Positions 1 to 6,641 are shown, counted from the stretch's first letter. The stretch: DNA of 9,372 bases from CAKSQL01 sp045606465 (GCA_045606465.1 JAZURZ010000072.1:1-9372); one strand, 5' to 3'. Numbers and translations: made by a program. The notes: generated by a model from the sequence alone, not told the origin.

Positions 1-330
1 CATGATATTGGAAAAAACATTGTAAAAATGATGTTAGAAAATTATGGATACAATGTTGTGGATTTAGGAAAAGATGTAGCTCCCCAAACAATTGTTGAGG
101 CAGTTGTCAAGCACAAGGCTTTGTTGGTTGGTTTAAGTGCCTTAATGACTACTACAGTAGTTAGCATTCGTGACACTGTAGAAGCTTTAAAAAATGCACA
201 CCTCTCCTGCAAAGTAATGGCTGGCGGTGCGGTGTTGACTTCTGAATATGCCGCATCAGCAGGTGCAGACTATTACGCAAAAGACGCACAGCATGCAGTC
301 AGAATTGCAAACGAAGTATTTGGATATTAA
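1..330 (+). CDS. metH: Cobalamin-binding C-terminal end of methionine synthase (short form), 5' partial
   Basis: Only the last 109 codons are present. The first codon is His, followed by Asp-Ile-Gly-Lys-Asn. This is the DxHxxG motif of B12-binding Rossmann domains, so the window opens on the histidine that ligates cobalt. The other two family motifs follow: Ser-Ala-Leu at residues 46-48 of the fragment and Gly-Gly at 75-76, which hold the nucleotide tail of the cofactor. The wording GLSALMTTTV and the end of the protein right after this domain fit clostridial MetH, which lacks the C-terminal AdoMet reactivation domain of the E. coli enzyme. The complete enzyme would move a methyl group from methyl-tetrahydrofolate to homocysteine in the cytoplasm. 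A stand-alone corrinoid protein of a methyltransferase system is the main alternative, because the catalytic domains lie outside the window. A terminator follows at once. Confidence 0.85.
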   Translation, partial: HDIGKNIVKMMLENYGYNVVDLGKDVAPQTIVEAVVKHKALLVGLSALMTTTVVSIRDTVEALKNAHLSCKVMAGGAVLTSEYAASAGADYYAKDAQHAVRIANEVFGY

Positions 331-336
331 AGATAT

Positions 337-377
337 AAAAATATTCCCTGATTGATAATCAATCAGGGAATATTTTT
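337..377. terminator. Bidirectional intrinsic terminator
   Basis: A perfect 19-bp inverted repeat (337-355 with 359-377) has a 3-base loop TAA. The stem core is TATTCCCTGATTGA. A-rich sequence on the left and a T-run on the right give a U-tract on either strand. It sits between the rightward metH end (stop at 330) and the leftward immunity-like gene (stop at 394), so it can end both convergent transcripts. Confidence 0.9.
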
Positions 378-393
378 ATTTGTTTTTCAACAT

Positions 394-1020
394 TCAAAGG
401 TTTTGAATTTTTTTTCTCCAGATATGCGTCATGTTATATAAATCGTACATGTCCGCTCTGTTATCTAACAATTTTGCTGCTTGTACACCAGCCATATGAA
501 TTGGATCCATTTCACATGGGAACGGAGGATCACAATCATAATCAAGAAATCCCGCAAGCATAGGTCTGTTAACAAAAAAATATGATTTAGGATTAGTAGA
601 ATAATGCCAAAAAAGTTGTGGAGAATCCTTTTTAAATACCTCAGACAGATATATCCCAATATCTTTCAAAAAATACTCTGTGGCAACAGAAAGTTGTCGT
701 GTCCCTACAAAATCATTACCAAAAGCTGCATATGCTTTTCGTAATTCCTTTAGTCTTTCTCTTGGTATCTTTTCAACCCTGGCAGTAGTTAAGAAAAATT
801 TCCACAAACCAATTAATGATTCATATGAAAAATCTAATGTTACACTATTGCCGCAAAAATAATTTAGATATTCTATCCGAGATGGAATGCTATTTAAAAA
901 CCAATGAAAATGTTCTTCTGTCTCGCAAGCTGTCATTGAATAATAATCATATCCCTGTGGTGAAATACTAAAATTGTATAAAAAATCTCTCTTAAATCTT
1001 ATATATCTCTCTAAACTCAA
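394..1020 (-). CDS. Putative immunity protein of the adjacent Rhs toxin tip
   Basis: This is a 208-residue soluble protein with no signal peptide or membrane segment; I do not recognise a named family. Its start is TTG, and the four bases TTGA (1020-1017) are shared with the stop codon of the upstream Rhs gene. AGGTG lies eight bases before the TTG, which supports this start. Visible pattern: Ile-Pro near residue 45, Ser-Leu-Ile-Gly-Leu-Trp at 68-73, Asp-Ile-Gly-Ile-Tyr at 120-124, Pro-Gln-Leu-Phe-Trp at 134-138 and Asn-Arg-Pro-Met-Leu at 151-155, then an acidic, proline-rich stretch (160-173). In polymorphic toxin loci the gene directly after the toxin tip encodes its specific inhibitor, so this is inferred to block the nuclease encoded just upstream. 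GC is low (19 of 60 bases at 601-660), as is usual for variable tips. Functional assignment rests on position, not on homology. Confidence 0.65.
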   Translation of the reverse strand: MSLERYIRFKRDFLYNFSISPQGYDYYSMTACETEEHFHWFLNSIPSRIEYLNYFCGNSVTLDFSYESLIGLWKFFLTTARVEKIPRERLKELRKAYAAFGNDFVGTRQLSVATEYFLKDIGIYLSEVFKKDSPQLFWHYSTNPKSYFFVNRPMLAGFLDYDCDPPFPCEMDPIHMAGVQAAKLLDNRADMYDLYNMTHIWRKKIQNL

Positions 1021-2072
1021 TGAAAAATCACCTTAAACCCTTCCGCAAAAAGAGCATCAAGTAAAGGCTGCGAAGGGCCTCCTATGTCAGTTGCTGCACT
1101 TGTATAAAAATGCCATTCTACAACTTCAATAGCAGTGTTCTTCAACAAATATGCATCTTTTGCAATCTCATTTTTTATAAATTCACTTAGTGCTGCATAC
1201 CCATATTTTGCTTCAGCTATAGTTTTAGTTGCTGCATTATAAGAATCTACTATTCGATTTCCGAACGTCGTAGCAAACGTTTGTTTAACACCATTCATGC
1301 TTATTCGCAAAGCCTCTTCAGCCTCTTGCCAAGTTTTATATATAGCAGGCCCTAAGGTGCCCGTCGAACCAACCGTAGCTGTGGTCCCTAATGCAGCAGC
1401 TACTTCTCCTATTCCCCAGCCTACCAGGCCACCAACAAGTGCACCAGCCACCGCACCTGTCAATACCCATTCGCCATCAACATAACCAAGTTTCGATTCC
1501 GAATACTGCGCTGCCGTTATGCCGCCTATTGTACCACCAATAAATGCACAAATGAGTATTGATGCCAGAATTATTCCTTCCCCAGTATAATCTACATACA
1601 AGACAGGATTTTGTGTTCCGTAAATATACCAGTTGTATCCATCCTCGGCGGGGTCTTGTTGGGTAAAGCGTCCTGTCGTGGGGTCGTAATATCTTGTTCT
1701 TAGGTAGTAAAGCCCTGTTGTTTCATCATAGGTCTGTCCAAAGTAGGTGAATGGGTTATGAATAGTTTCTTCTTTTTCCAAGAAGTTCCCCCACACATCG
1801 TAGTCATAGCTATTTACTACCTCTCCCGATGTGTTGGTTATCTGCACAACGTCCCCATGCCCGTTATACAGATAATAGTACTTATCCCCCGTCAGGTTGT
1901 CTATCTTAGCAAGCACCCTGTCAGGACCCCACACATATTGGTTTATGGGATACATCACTATCGAGGTAGTTTCGTCCTCGTTTTCCATAGCAACAAGTCT
2001 TTCCTCGGTGGTAAGTCTTCCCCACAAATCATATATGTAATAGGTGGGCATATCAGAAAATGTAGTATTCAA
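1017..2072 (-). CDS. Orphan Rhs-core C-terminal tip with putative PD-(D/E)xK nuclease toxin domain
   Basis: This 351-residue product carries only the end of an Rhs protein. Residues 10-160 hold the last YD/RHS repeats (YDLWGRL near 14-20; NGHGDVVQITN at 70-80) and the Rhs-associated core signature YYLRTRYYDPTTGRF (122-136). Full Rhs or WapA proteins run to well over 1000 residues with a signal peptide and a long YD shell, all absent here. After the core come two glycine-rich hydrophobic stretches (165-187 and 203-229), then a C-terminal domain with Asp276, Glu287-x-Lys289 and a predicted helix at 293-310. That spacing fits the restriction-endonuclease-fold toxins of polymorphic systems; this is a pattern call, not a homology hit. 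The start is TTG at 2072; the same frame is closed by TGA at 2078-2076. The core is more GC-rich (28 of 60 bases at 1921-1980) than the gene after it. It probably arose as a displaced or truncated tip. Confidence 0.8.
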   Translation of the reverse strand: MNTTFSDMPTYYIYDLWGRLTTEERLVAMENEDETTSIVMYPINQYVWGPDRVLAKIDNLTGDKYYYLYNGHGDVVQITNTSGEVVNSYDYDVWGNFLEKEETIHNPFTYFGQTYDETTGLYYLRTRYYDPTTGRFTQQDPAEDGYNWYIYGTQNPVLYVDYTGEGIILASILICAFIGGTIGGITAAQYSESKLGYVDGEWVLTGAVAGALVGGLVGWGIGEVAAALGTTATVGSTGTLGPAIYKTWQEAEEALRISMNGVKQTFATTFGNRIVDSYNAATKTIAEAKYGYAALSEFIKNEIAKDAYLLKNTAIEVVEWHFYTSAATDIGGPSQPLLDALFAEGFKVIFH

Positions 2073-2094
2073 ACATCAATCATGATCTTCTCCT
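2069..2094 (-). promoter_or_regulatory. Shine-Dalgarno and four-codon ORF overlapping the Rhs-tip start
   Basis: AGGAG (2094-2090) lies six bases before an ATG at 2083 that encodes only Met-Ile-Asp-Val before TGA (2071-2069). This stop overlaps the Rhs TTG start in the bases TTGA (2072-2069). The good ribosome site therefore serves the mini-ORF, and the Rhs tip could be reached by stop-start coupling. One extra T in the TTT run would instead fuse the ATG to the Rhs frame, so a one-base deletion is an equal explanation. Confidence 0.6.
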
Positions 2095-2098
2095 ATGT

Positions 2099-2401
2099 TC
2101 AGACAATATAGTCAAGACAGCTCCTTGTAGCTGTAAATGGTCTTACAAAATTATCTGCTACATAAACATGGTCGGGGTGAGTTGCATAGTTTTTAAGTGC
2201 CTCTTCGCTTTCAAAGGAAGAGTCAAGCATAAGGTCTGCATTTGAACTTTCTATTCCTTTGATATTTACTTTTATATCTATAAGCCCAGGAATTTTCCCT
2301 GAAAGCGCCTCAAGTTCTTTTTTTATATTTTCTTTTATTTTTTCCTTTTCTGCATCTGAAAATTCACTTTTTAATGTCCACAAAATTACATGCTTAACCA
2401 T
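2099..2401 (-). CDS. Stress-responsive alpha/beta-barrel (Dabb) domain protein
   Basis: This 100-residue protein is about the usual size of a single Dabb ferredoxin-like barrel. It begins MVKHVILWTLK, the family's first strand with the conserved His4. A predicted long helix (residues 15-34) follows. The family's end pattern is present: SEEALKNYATHPDHV at 66-80, then FVRP and a final DY. Members are small dimeric cytoplasmic proteins, often stress-linked and of unsettled biochemical role, so no reaction is assigned. The start is ATG at 2401 with AAAGGT at 2419-2414. The frame stays open further upstream, but that extension runs back through the promoter and a terminator and is not coding. It has its own promoter. 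The Rhs tip begins 26 bases downstream with no terminator between, so the two are probably co-transcribed. Confidence 0.87.
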   Translation of the reverse strand: MVKHVILWTLKSEFSDAEKEKIKENIKKELEALSGKIPGLIDIKVNIKGIESSNADLMLDSSFESEEALKNYATHPDHVYVADNFVRPFTATRSCLDYIV

Positions 2402-2438
2402 AATAAAAATCTTACCTTTCTTTTCTATATTCAAATAT

Positions 2439-2467
2439 ATTATACTATTATATTTTAAAAAATTCAA
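2439..2467 (-). promoter_or_regulatory. Sigma-A-type promoter for the Dabb / Rhs tip / immunity unit
   Basis: TTGAAT (2467-2462) and TATAAT (2444-2439) are separated by exactly 17 bases. Transcription would begin near 2432, about 30 bases before the Dabb ATG. It lies just past the terminator of the preceding small gene, which marks a clean transcription-unit boundary. Confidence 0.7.
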
Positions 2468-2472
2468 TAGCC

Positions 2473-2516
2473 TAAAAAACAATCTGTGACAAAATAATTT
2501 GATTTTACCACAGACT
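2473..2516 (-). terminator. Intrinsic terminator after the small unknown gene
   Basis: In the leftward transcript, bases 2516-2502 pair with 2495-2481 along 15 positions, three of them G-U, closing a 6-base loop (CAAATT). TTTTTT follows after one base (2479-2474). The three mismatches in DNA become G-U pairs only in leftward RNA, which sets the direction. It lies 40 bases after the stop of the small gene at 2556. Confidence 0.8.
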
Positions 2517-2555
2517 TTTTTAATATCATTTAACCTCTTAGGCTTTAGTGAGACG

Positions 2556-2810
2556 TCAAAACAAGAATCTTTTGCTTGTTCGGGATGATGGAATACCATC
2601 TTTATATGTTACATACTCCTGTCTGTTAAGAGTAATCCATGGCAACTCTATTCCTTTTGCCTTTTTTATTTCAATGCCAGACACTTCTAACTCTGTAATT
2701 TTTCTCTCTCCGTGCTTTCTTAAGAGAATCTGACCACTTGTATGCATATTATGTCCACAACGCAATGTGAGAACTTTTTCACTTTCTCTGTTGGGTCGCT
2801 TGTTTGTCAT
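2556..2810 (-). CDS. Small basic protein of unknown function, probably an N-terminally interrupted gene
   Basis: This 84-residue product is not one I recognise. It is rich in Lys and Arg, has a Cys-Gly-His-Asn-Met-His run near residues 18-23 and a Trp near 58, and shows no membrane segment. Codon choice looks like real coding DNA, and a strong terminator follows, so it is not a chance frame. The ATG at 2810 has a poor ribosome site: GGG ends only two bases before it. A far better site (AGGGA, 7-base gap) precedes an ATG at 2846 in the same frame, but a TAG at codon 4 (2837-2835) separates the two. Either the gene was 96 codons long and has been broken by a nonsense change, or translation restarts at 2810 after a three-codon leader. 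No function is proposed. Confidence 0.5.
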   Translation of the reverse strand: MTNKRPNRESEKVLTLRCGHNMHTSGQILLRKHGERKITELEVSGIEIKKAKGIELPWITLNRQEYVTYKDGIPSSRTSKRFLF

Positions 2811-2834
2811 TACCCTTCTTGCACTATTTTCACA

Positions 2835-2860
2835 CTAGATATACATATTTTCTTCCCTCG
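2835..2860 (-). promoter_or_regulatory. Strong ribosome site with a three-codon ORF (Met-Tyr-Ile-stop)
   Basis: CGAGGGAAGA (2860-2851) followed by ATG (2846-2844) is the best translation start in this leader. The reading frame meets TAG after three codons, then stays open without another stop through the 84-residue gene. It may be the original start of that gene. Confidence 0.5.
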
Positions 2861-2888
2861 TTTAATCCCTATATCATGTTAAAATAAG

Positions 2889-2918
2889 ATTTTATTTTTG
2901 ACGAGTTTATTATGTCAC
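2889..2918 (-). promoter_or_regulatory. Possible promoter for the small unknown gene
   Basis: GTGACA (2918-2913), one base from TTGACA, and TAAAAT (2894-2889) are 18 bases apart. The predicted start near 2882 gives a leader of about 36 bases to the ATG at 2846. In such AT-rich DNA the -10 match carries little weight. Confidence 0.4.
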
Positions 2919-2941
2919 AATACATTTTATTTGTTAAGTGA

Positions 2942-2983
2942 TTTTTAAAAAATACCTCTGTTTTTTTATATGTTTTATCAGAG
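2942..2983 (-). terminator. Weak candidate terminator after the nitroreductase
   Basis: CTCTG, overlapping the end of the coding region, can pair with CAGAG (2960-2956) across an 18-base AT-rich loop, and TTTTTT follows shortly after. The 5-bp stem is short. No better terminator is visible here. Confidence 0.25.
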
Positions 2984-3544
2984 CTCTATAACCACATCTG
3001 CAAGACTTCTTTTGGGAACAAAAAAATTCTCATTTTCATCCATGTAATATTTTATTTGGTCATTGCTTTCAAAGACTTTCCCCTCACAAGCAGGATAACC
3101 AAGTGCAATTACACACATTATTTCAAAATTTTCCTCTGCATTTATTATCTTTTTTGCCTCGTTTTTGTCAAATGACGCAACAATGCAGCTTCCAAGTCCA
3201 AGCTCGGTTGCATTTAAAACCACGCTCATCATTACAATTCCGCAGTCGCACCACGCTGTTTCTGTCTTTCTTATTTTAGTATCATTTAATATTGCAATAA
3301 AGGCTGTAGGTGCATCATCTTCAGTCGGATTCCACTCATGGATATAGCCTGCAAATTTTGCACATGGGAACATTTTTTTTGCATTTTTGCCAGTCAGAAT
3401 TGCATATTTAAAGGACTGAATATTTGCAGTCTGAGGAGCAAGCCTTGCATTGTCAACAATTTCTGTCAGCTTTTCATATTCAACATCAATTTGATTGAAT
3501 TTTCTTATTGAACGTCTTTTTTTTAAAGCCTCATTTACATTCAT
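2978..3544 (-). CDS. Nitroreductase-family FMN oxidoreductase
   Basis: This 188-residue protein has the size of small nitroreductase-fold enzymes, which bind FMN as dimers in the cytoplasm and use NAD(P)H to reduce nitro compounds, quinones or other acceptors. The N-terminal FMN phosphate motif KKRRSIRKF is at residues 8-16. ARLAPQTANIQSFKYAIL (33-50) matches the family's APSxxNxQPW region, with Gln-Thr-Ala-Asn-Ile-Gln-Ser in place of the usual Ser-Xaa-Xaa-Asn-Xaa-Gln-Pro. A long helix (100-115) leads into ELGLGSC (114-120), and IALGYP (146-151) is the usual strand near the C-terminus. The start is ATG at 3544 with AAGGGAG nine bases upstream. It stands alone between the rhamnosidase terminator and the small unknown gene. 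No convincing promoter is visible in the 100 bases before it. The true substrate cannot be read from the sequence. Confidence 0.88.
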   Translation of the reverse strand: MNVNEALKKRRSIRKFNQIDVEYEKLTEIVDNARLAPQTANIQSFKYAILTGKNAKKMFPCAKFAGYIHEWNPTEDDAPTAFIAILNDTKIRKTETAWCDCGIVMMSVVLNATELGLGSCIVASFDKNEAKKIINAEENFEIMCVIALGYPACEGKVFESNDQIKYYMDENENFFVPKRSLADVVIEL

Positions 3545-3569
3545 AATATCATTCTCCCTTTATTTTATT

Positions 3570-3631
3570 AAAAGCTAAAAGGCTATGGTAAAATTTTTTT
3601 TGAGTTTATATATACTCCTTTTACCATAACC
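3570..3631 (-). terminator. Terminator of the MBL-rhamnosidase operon, with nested hairpin
   Basis: Bases 3631-3619 pair with 3593-3581 over 13 positions in leftward RNA; the one DNA mismatch (3583/3629) becomes G-U. The 25-base loop holds a nested GAGT/ACTC pairing around TATATA. TTTTAGCTTT follows. It begins 15 bases after the rhamnosidase stop. A T-run at 3632-3638 on the other side could also serve + strand transcripts, although no + gene ends here. Confidence 0.7.
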
Positions 3632-3645
3632 TTTTTTTATACTTT

Positions 3646-5769
3646 TTATCTCTTTATAGAATGTGTGCCCGCATCAAGATTTTTAACCGCTCCATCAATC
3701 ACAAGCTCTATTGGCAAATCAGACGAAATTGTTATTTCCTCCTTGTTCCAATAAACGCTTACCCCTCTGTGCTCTGCCTTGACCCAATCAATACCTTTAA
3801 TAAAGTTTGGTTTTATAACTACTTTTTCACCTTTGTTTTCATAATGTATTCCTGCAAGATGACGATAAAACCACATATCCACCTCGCTGAACATATGGTG
3901 ATTGCATGACTCGGTTATATCAGCTTCCCAGCGTTCGCAAATGGTTGTCATTCCGGCATTTATCCAATGTGCATAGCTTGGCATTTCAGGATTTGTTGCC
4001 ATTTTATATGCAACATCTGCATATCCATAATTTGAAAGTGCATCAAAGACATACTTTGTTCCGAAAATTCCGCAACTCATGTGATATCCGTCTTTTTCTA
4101 TAACTTCTGCAAGATGCTTTGCCGCAACAGGCTTTTCCTCTTCTGTGTATAAATTCTGATATATTCCGCACGCAATTCCTGTAATGCTGTCATTTAAGAA
4201 AATATCATCCTTCATAAATTTTTCTCTTATCGACATTCTTATCTCTTCTGCTCTTTTTTCAAGTTTGCTACCATCCTTGCCTATAGCCTTTGCACATTCT
4301 GCCATTATAACATAATCAATATAGAAATATGCGTTATTAATCAAATCATCGGAACAAGGCTCTACACCTTTTGGCACACACCAGTCACCAAGTCCTAAAT
4401 GAAGAATATTATCCTCTGCCATTTCCTCCATGAAAGACATAAGCTTTAACATATTATCCCAGAATTTTTCAATTAATGAGGTGTCGCCTGTATATTCATA
4501 TACAAGATATGGAGCATAAATAAGCATACTGTCATATGAAGGACCCGAACCCCAGTTATATCCCCAACCGCCTCCTGGTGCAATCGCACAAATCTGACCA
4601 TTTGGGCGTTGAGTATCACAAATATCAACAAGCCATTTTTTGTAAATACTTACTGCATCGTAATTTGTGAGGGTTTGATCAATAGACAAAAGAGCATCTC
4701 CTGTCCAGCCATTTTGTTCTCTTGTAGGGCAATCGGTTATGATACCATGTGCGTTTGAAAGTATCGCCATGCAACAAGCAGAGTGTATTTTATTTAACAT
4801 TTCATCGCTGCATGAGAAGCTTCCGATTTGCTTAAGGTCGGTGTGTAAAAATTCTCCCGACATTTCTATAATCTCTGCTTTGGTATTAACCTCTAAGTAT
4901 CTGAAACCAAAATATGCAAATCTTGGCGACCATACCTCTTCTCCTTCACCCTTTAGTATATACTTCTCAGTATGGGTTGCACTACCAATAATAGTATTTA
5001 AGCGTTCGGGATCTATTGTGCCATCATCTTTTAAAACCTCAGCATAACTGATAACTACCTCATCTCCGGGATTACCCTTTACCTTGATTTTTACCCAGCC
5101 GCTTATGTTCTGACCTATGTCATACACATTTTCCCCTATTTTCTTCGCAGGATAGCTTTTTGTAATTCTTATGGGGTCAATGTCCATTTCCTGCAAAATT
5201 CCGCCGGGGCTGCGGCAAACAAAAGCATTCTGCCATGCGCTATCATCAAAACCAGGCTCGCTCCAGCCATCCTGCTCAAGTCTTGCATCATAAATTTCGC
5301 CGCGCTTTGTTTCATTATACAAAATGGGGCTGTCTGACCCTTTCCATGAGCTGTCGGTTTTTACGTCCTCGTTTGTACCATCAGCATATTCTATCTCAAG
5401 ACGAACAATAAGCTTAGGATGATGCATCCATGCAGGCTTATATTTGTCCCATCTATGAAATGTAACAAAATACCAACCATTACCTAAAATTGCTCCGATT
5501 GCATTTTTGCCCTCTTTAAGCAAATTGGTAACGTCATATTTATTATAATATACACGCTTGTCATATGCACTTATTGGAGTAAGAAGAACATCTTTAGTAA
5601 CCCTTTTTCCATTTATGTAATAGTCACCAAGACCAAGACCGCACACATAAAGTGTCGCTTTTTTAATTTTTTTTTTTACCTTGAATTCTTTTCTTAGCAT
5701 TGGAGCCGCTTTTACCTCTTCAACTGTTGCAATGTTTTCCTTCGCTATCCATTTCGCGCCTTTAAACAT
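3646..5769 (-). CDS. Intracellular alpha-L-rhamnosidase, GH78
   Basis: The enzyme would release terminal alpha-L-rhamnose from glycosides or rhamnose-containing oligosaccharides by an inverting mechanism. Numbering here runs from the upstream in-frame GTG at 5784; subtract 5 for the ATG at 5769. Domain order: N-terminal beta-sandwich (about 40-205), concanavalin-like domain (215-310), six-hairpin catalytic barrel (315-640), C-terminal beta domain (645-712). The motif DCPTREQNGWTGD gives Asp351, Glu356 and Asp363, with the same spacing as Asp567, Glu572 and Asp579 of Bacillus RhaB. Glu617 in TTICERWE sits where the base Glu841 lies. At about 710 residues it is shorter than many GH78 enzymes of 850-1000. 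No signal peptide is seen, so rhamnosides must be imported first. ATG 5769 is preferred: the only ribosome site, AAAGGTG, overlaps the GTG but lies about 12 bases before the ATG. It is 50 bases behind the MBL gene and probably co-transcribed. Confidence 0.9.
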   Translation of the reverse strand: MFKGAKWIAKENIATVEEVKAAPMLRKEFKVKKKIKKATLYVCGLGLGDYYINGKRVTKDVLLTPISAYDKRVYYNKYDVTNLLKEGKNAIGAILGNGWYFVTFHRWDKYKPAWMHHPKLIVRLEIEYADGTNEDVKTDSSWKGSDSPILYNETKRGEIYDARLEQDGWSEPGFDDSAWQNAFVCRSPGGILQEMDIDPIRITKSYPAKKIGENVYDIGQNISGWVKIKVKGNPGDEVVISYAEVLKDDGTIDPERLNTIIGSATHTEKYILKGEGEEVWSPRFAYFGFRYLEVNTKAEIIEMSGEFLHTDLKQIGSFSCSDEMLNKIHSACCMAILSNAHGIITDCPTREQNGWTGDALLSIDQTLTNYDAVSIYKKWLVDICDTQRPNGQICAIAPGGGWGYNWGSGPSYDSMLIYAPYLVYEYTGDTSLIEKFWDNMLKLMSFMEEMAEDNILHLGLGDWCVPKGVEPCSDDLINNAYFYIDYVIMAECAKAIGKDGSKLEKRAEEIRMSIREKFMKDDIFLNDSITGIACGIYQNLYTEEEKPVAAKHLAEVIEKDGYHMSCGIFGTKYVFDALSNYGYADVAYKMATNPEMPSYAHWINAGMTTICERWEADITESCNHHMFSEVDMWFYRHLAGIHYENKGEKVVIKPNFIKGIDWVKAEHRGVSVYWNKEEITISSDLPIELVIDGAVKNLDAGTHSIKR

Positions 5770-5819
5770 TTTGTTTTTACACACCTTTCATAAATTTTTA
5801 TATTATTTTTTTCTCTGCG

Positions 5820-6641
5820 CTAAATCAAAATCTCTACAGTTCCATCTTTTGTTACAATATGCTCTGTCACACCAAGTTTTTGCATCCACTTTCTTGTCTC
5901 CATTGTAGCCCATGGGCCACTGTCAATTCCTCCGCCGTCATCATTGTTCCAAAGCCATTCAGGAGTTGACCATAGGCATTTTTGAGGTCTTATGTACTCA
6001 TAAAAATCTTCCTCAACCCCATTTTGTCCATGATGGGCAATCTGGGTATAATCTGCCCAAAGGCTTTGAGCACTGCAAGTCTGCATTACATCTTTTCCGC
6101 CATCTGCGCCTAAATCCCCCAGAACTAACACTTTTGTTTTAGGTGAATCTATGCGGCAAACGCATGAACTATTATTATTAAAATCCGAGGTGATTTTTTC
6201 ATTAAATACCCTTAAAATATTTACCTTTATATCATCAAACTCAAAAACATCGCCTCTTTTTATTTGGCAAAAAGAATCAGAAAAACGTGATGACATTAAA
6301 TTTTCAAACTCTTGCCATAATGAGGCATTATTTTCAAGCTCATAGTAATTCCCATATTTTTTTAGTAACTCTATTGATGGGAAATTATATAAAATGTTGT
6401 CAATTTTAATTTCGGAATTGTTTTTGCATATCTCCAAAAATGCGCCTATATGGTCGCTGTGAGGGTGAGTGAAAAACCATGCGTCAACATGGGAATTTGC
6501 CTTTTTTCGTAAAAGTTCAGCAAGCTGCTCGGAATCTGCTTTTACTCCCCCATCAATTACAATTGTTTTATGTTTAGTCTTTATGACAAATCCAAGCATT
6601 TGCCAATGAGTTGTGTTTCCCAAAAAATACATCTGTGCCAT
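5820..6641 (-). CDS. Metallo-beta-lactamase-fold hydrolase, ComEC/Rec2 C-terminal-domain type
   Basis: This 273-residue protein has the HxHxDH zinc motif at His59, His61, Asp63 and His64 in THPHSDHIG. Later metal ligands are likely Asp176 in VLGDLG and His203/His204 in AHHGQNG. Asp30-Gly-Gly near the start belongs to the same fold. The LGDL and HHG wording resembles the soluble hydrolase domain of the DNA-uptake protein ComEC, found in many stand-alone proteins, some nucleases or phosphodiesterases. There is no membrane channel domain or signal peptide, so it is not ComEC itself, and the substrate is unknown. The start is ATG at 6641 with a perfect AGGAGG nine bases upstream. It leads the operon with the rhamnosidase 50 bases downstream, so a role in handling a sugar-linked or phosphorylated compound is possible, but that is only inference. 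Confidence 0.85.
   Translation of the reverse strand: MAQMYFLGNTTHWQMLGFVIKTKHKTIVIDGGVKADSEQLAELLRKKANSHVDAWFFTHPHSDHIGAFLEICKNNSEIKIDNILYNFPSIELLKKYGNYYELENNASLWQEFENLMSSRFSDSFCQIKRGDVFEFDDIKVNILRVFNEKITSDFNNNSSCVCRIDSPKTKVLVLGDLGADGGKDVMQTCSAQSLWADYTQIAHHGQNGVEEDFYEYIRPQKCLWSTPEWLWNNDDGGGIDSGPWATMETRKWMQKLGVTEHIVTKDGTVEILI

Noticed and set aside
2069..2083. Programmed -1 ribosomal frameshift into the Rhs frame
   Set aside because: There is no X-XXY-YYZ slippery heptamer at the overlap and no downstream stem placed to stimulate slippage. Stop-start coupling or a one-base deletion is simpler.
1758..2111. Rightward 117-codon frame opposite the Rhs tip, and the similar + frames opposite the rhamnosidase, MBL and immunity genes
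   Set aside because: They are antisense shadows. The opposite strand has recognisable domains and motifs, while these have neither ribosome sites nor plausible protein composition.
2402..2599. Upstream extension of the Dabb frame to a 166-residue protein
   Set aside because: The extension would read through the Dabb promoter (2439-2467) and the terminator at 2473-2516, has AT-rich low-complexity translation, and Dabb proteins start at the MVKH strand with a good ribosome site at 2414-2419.
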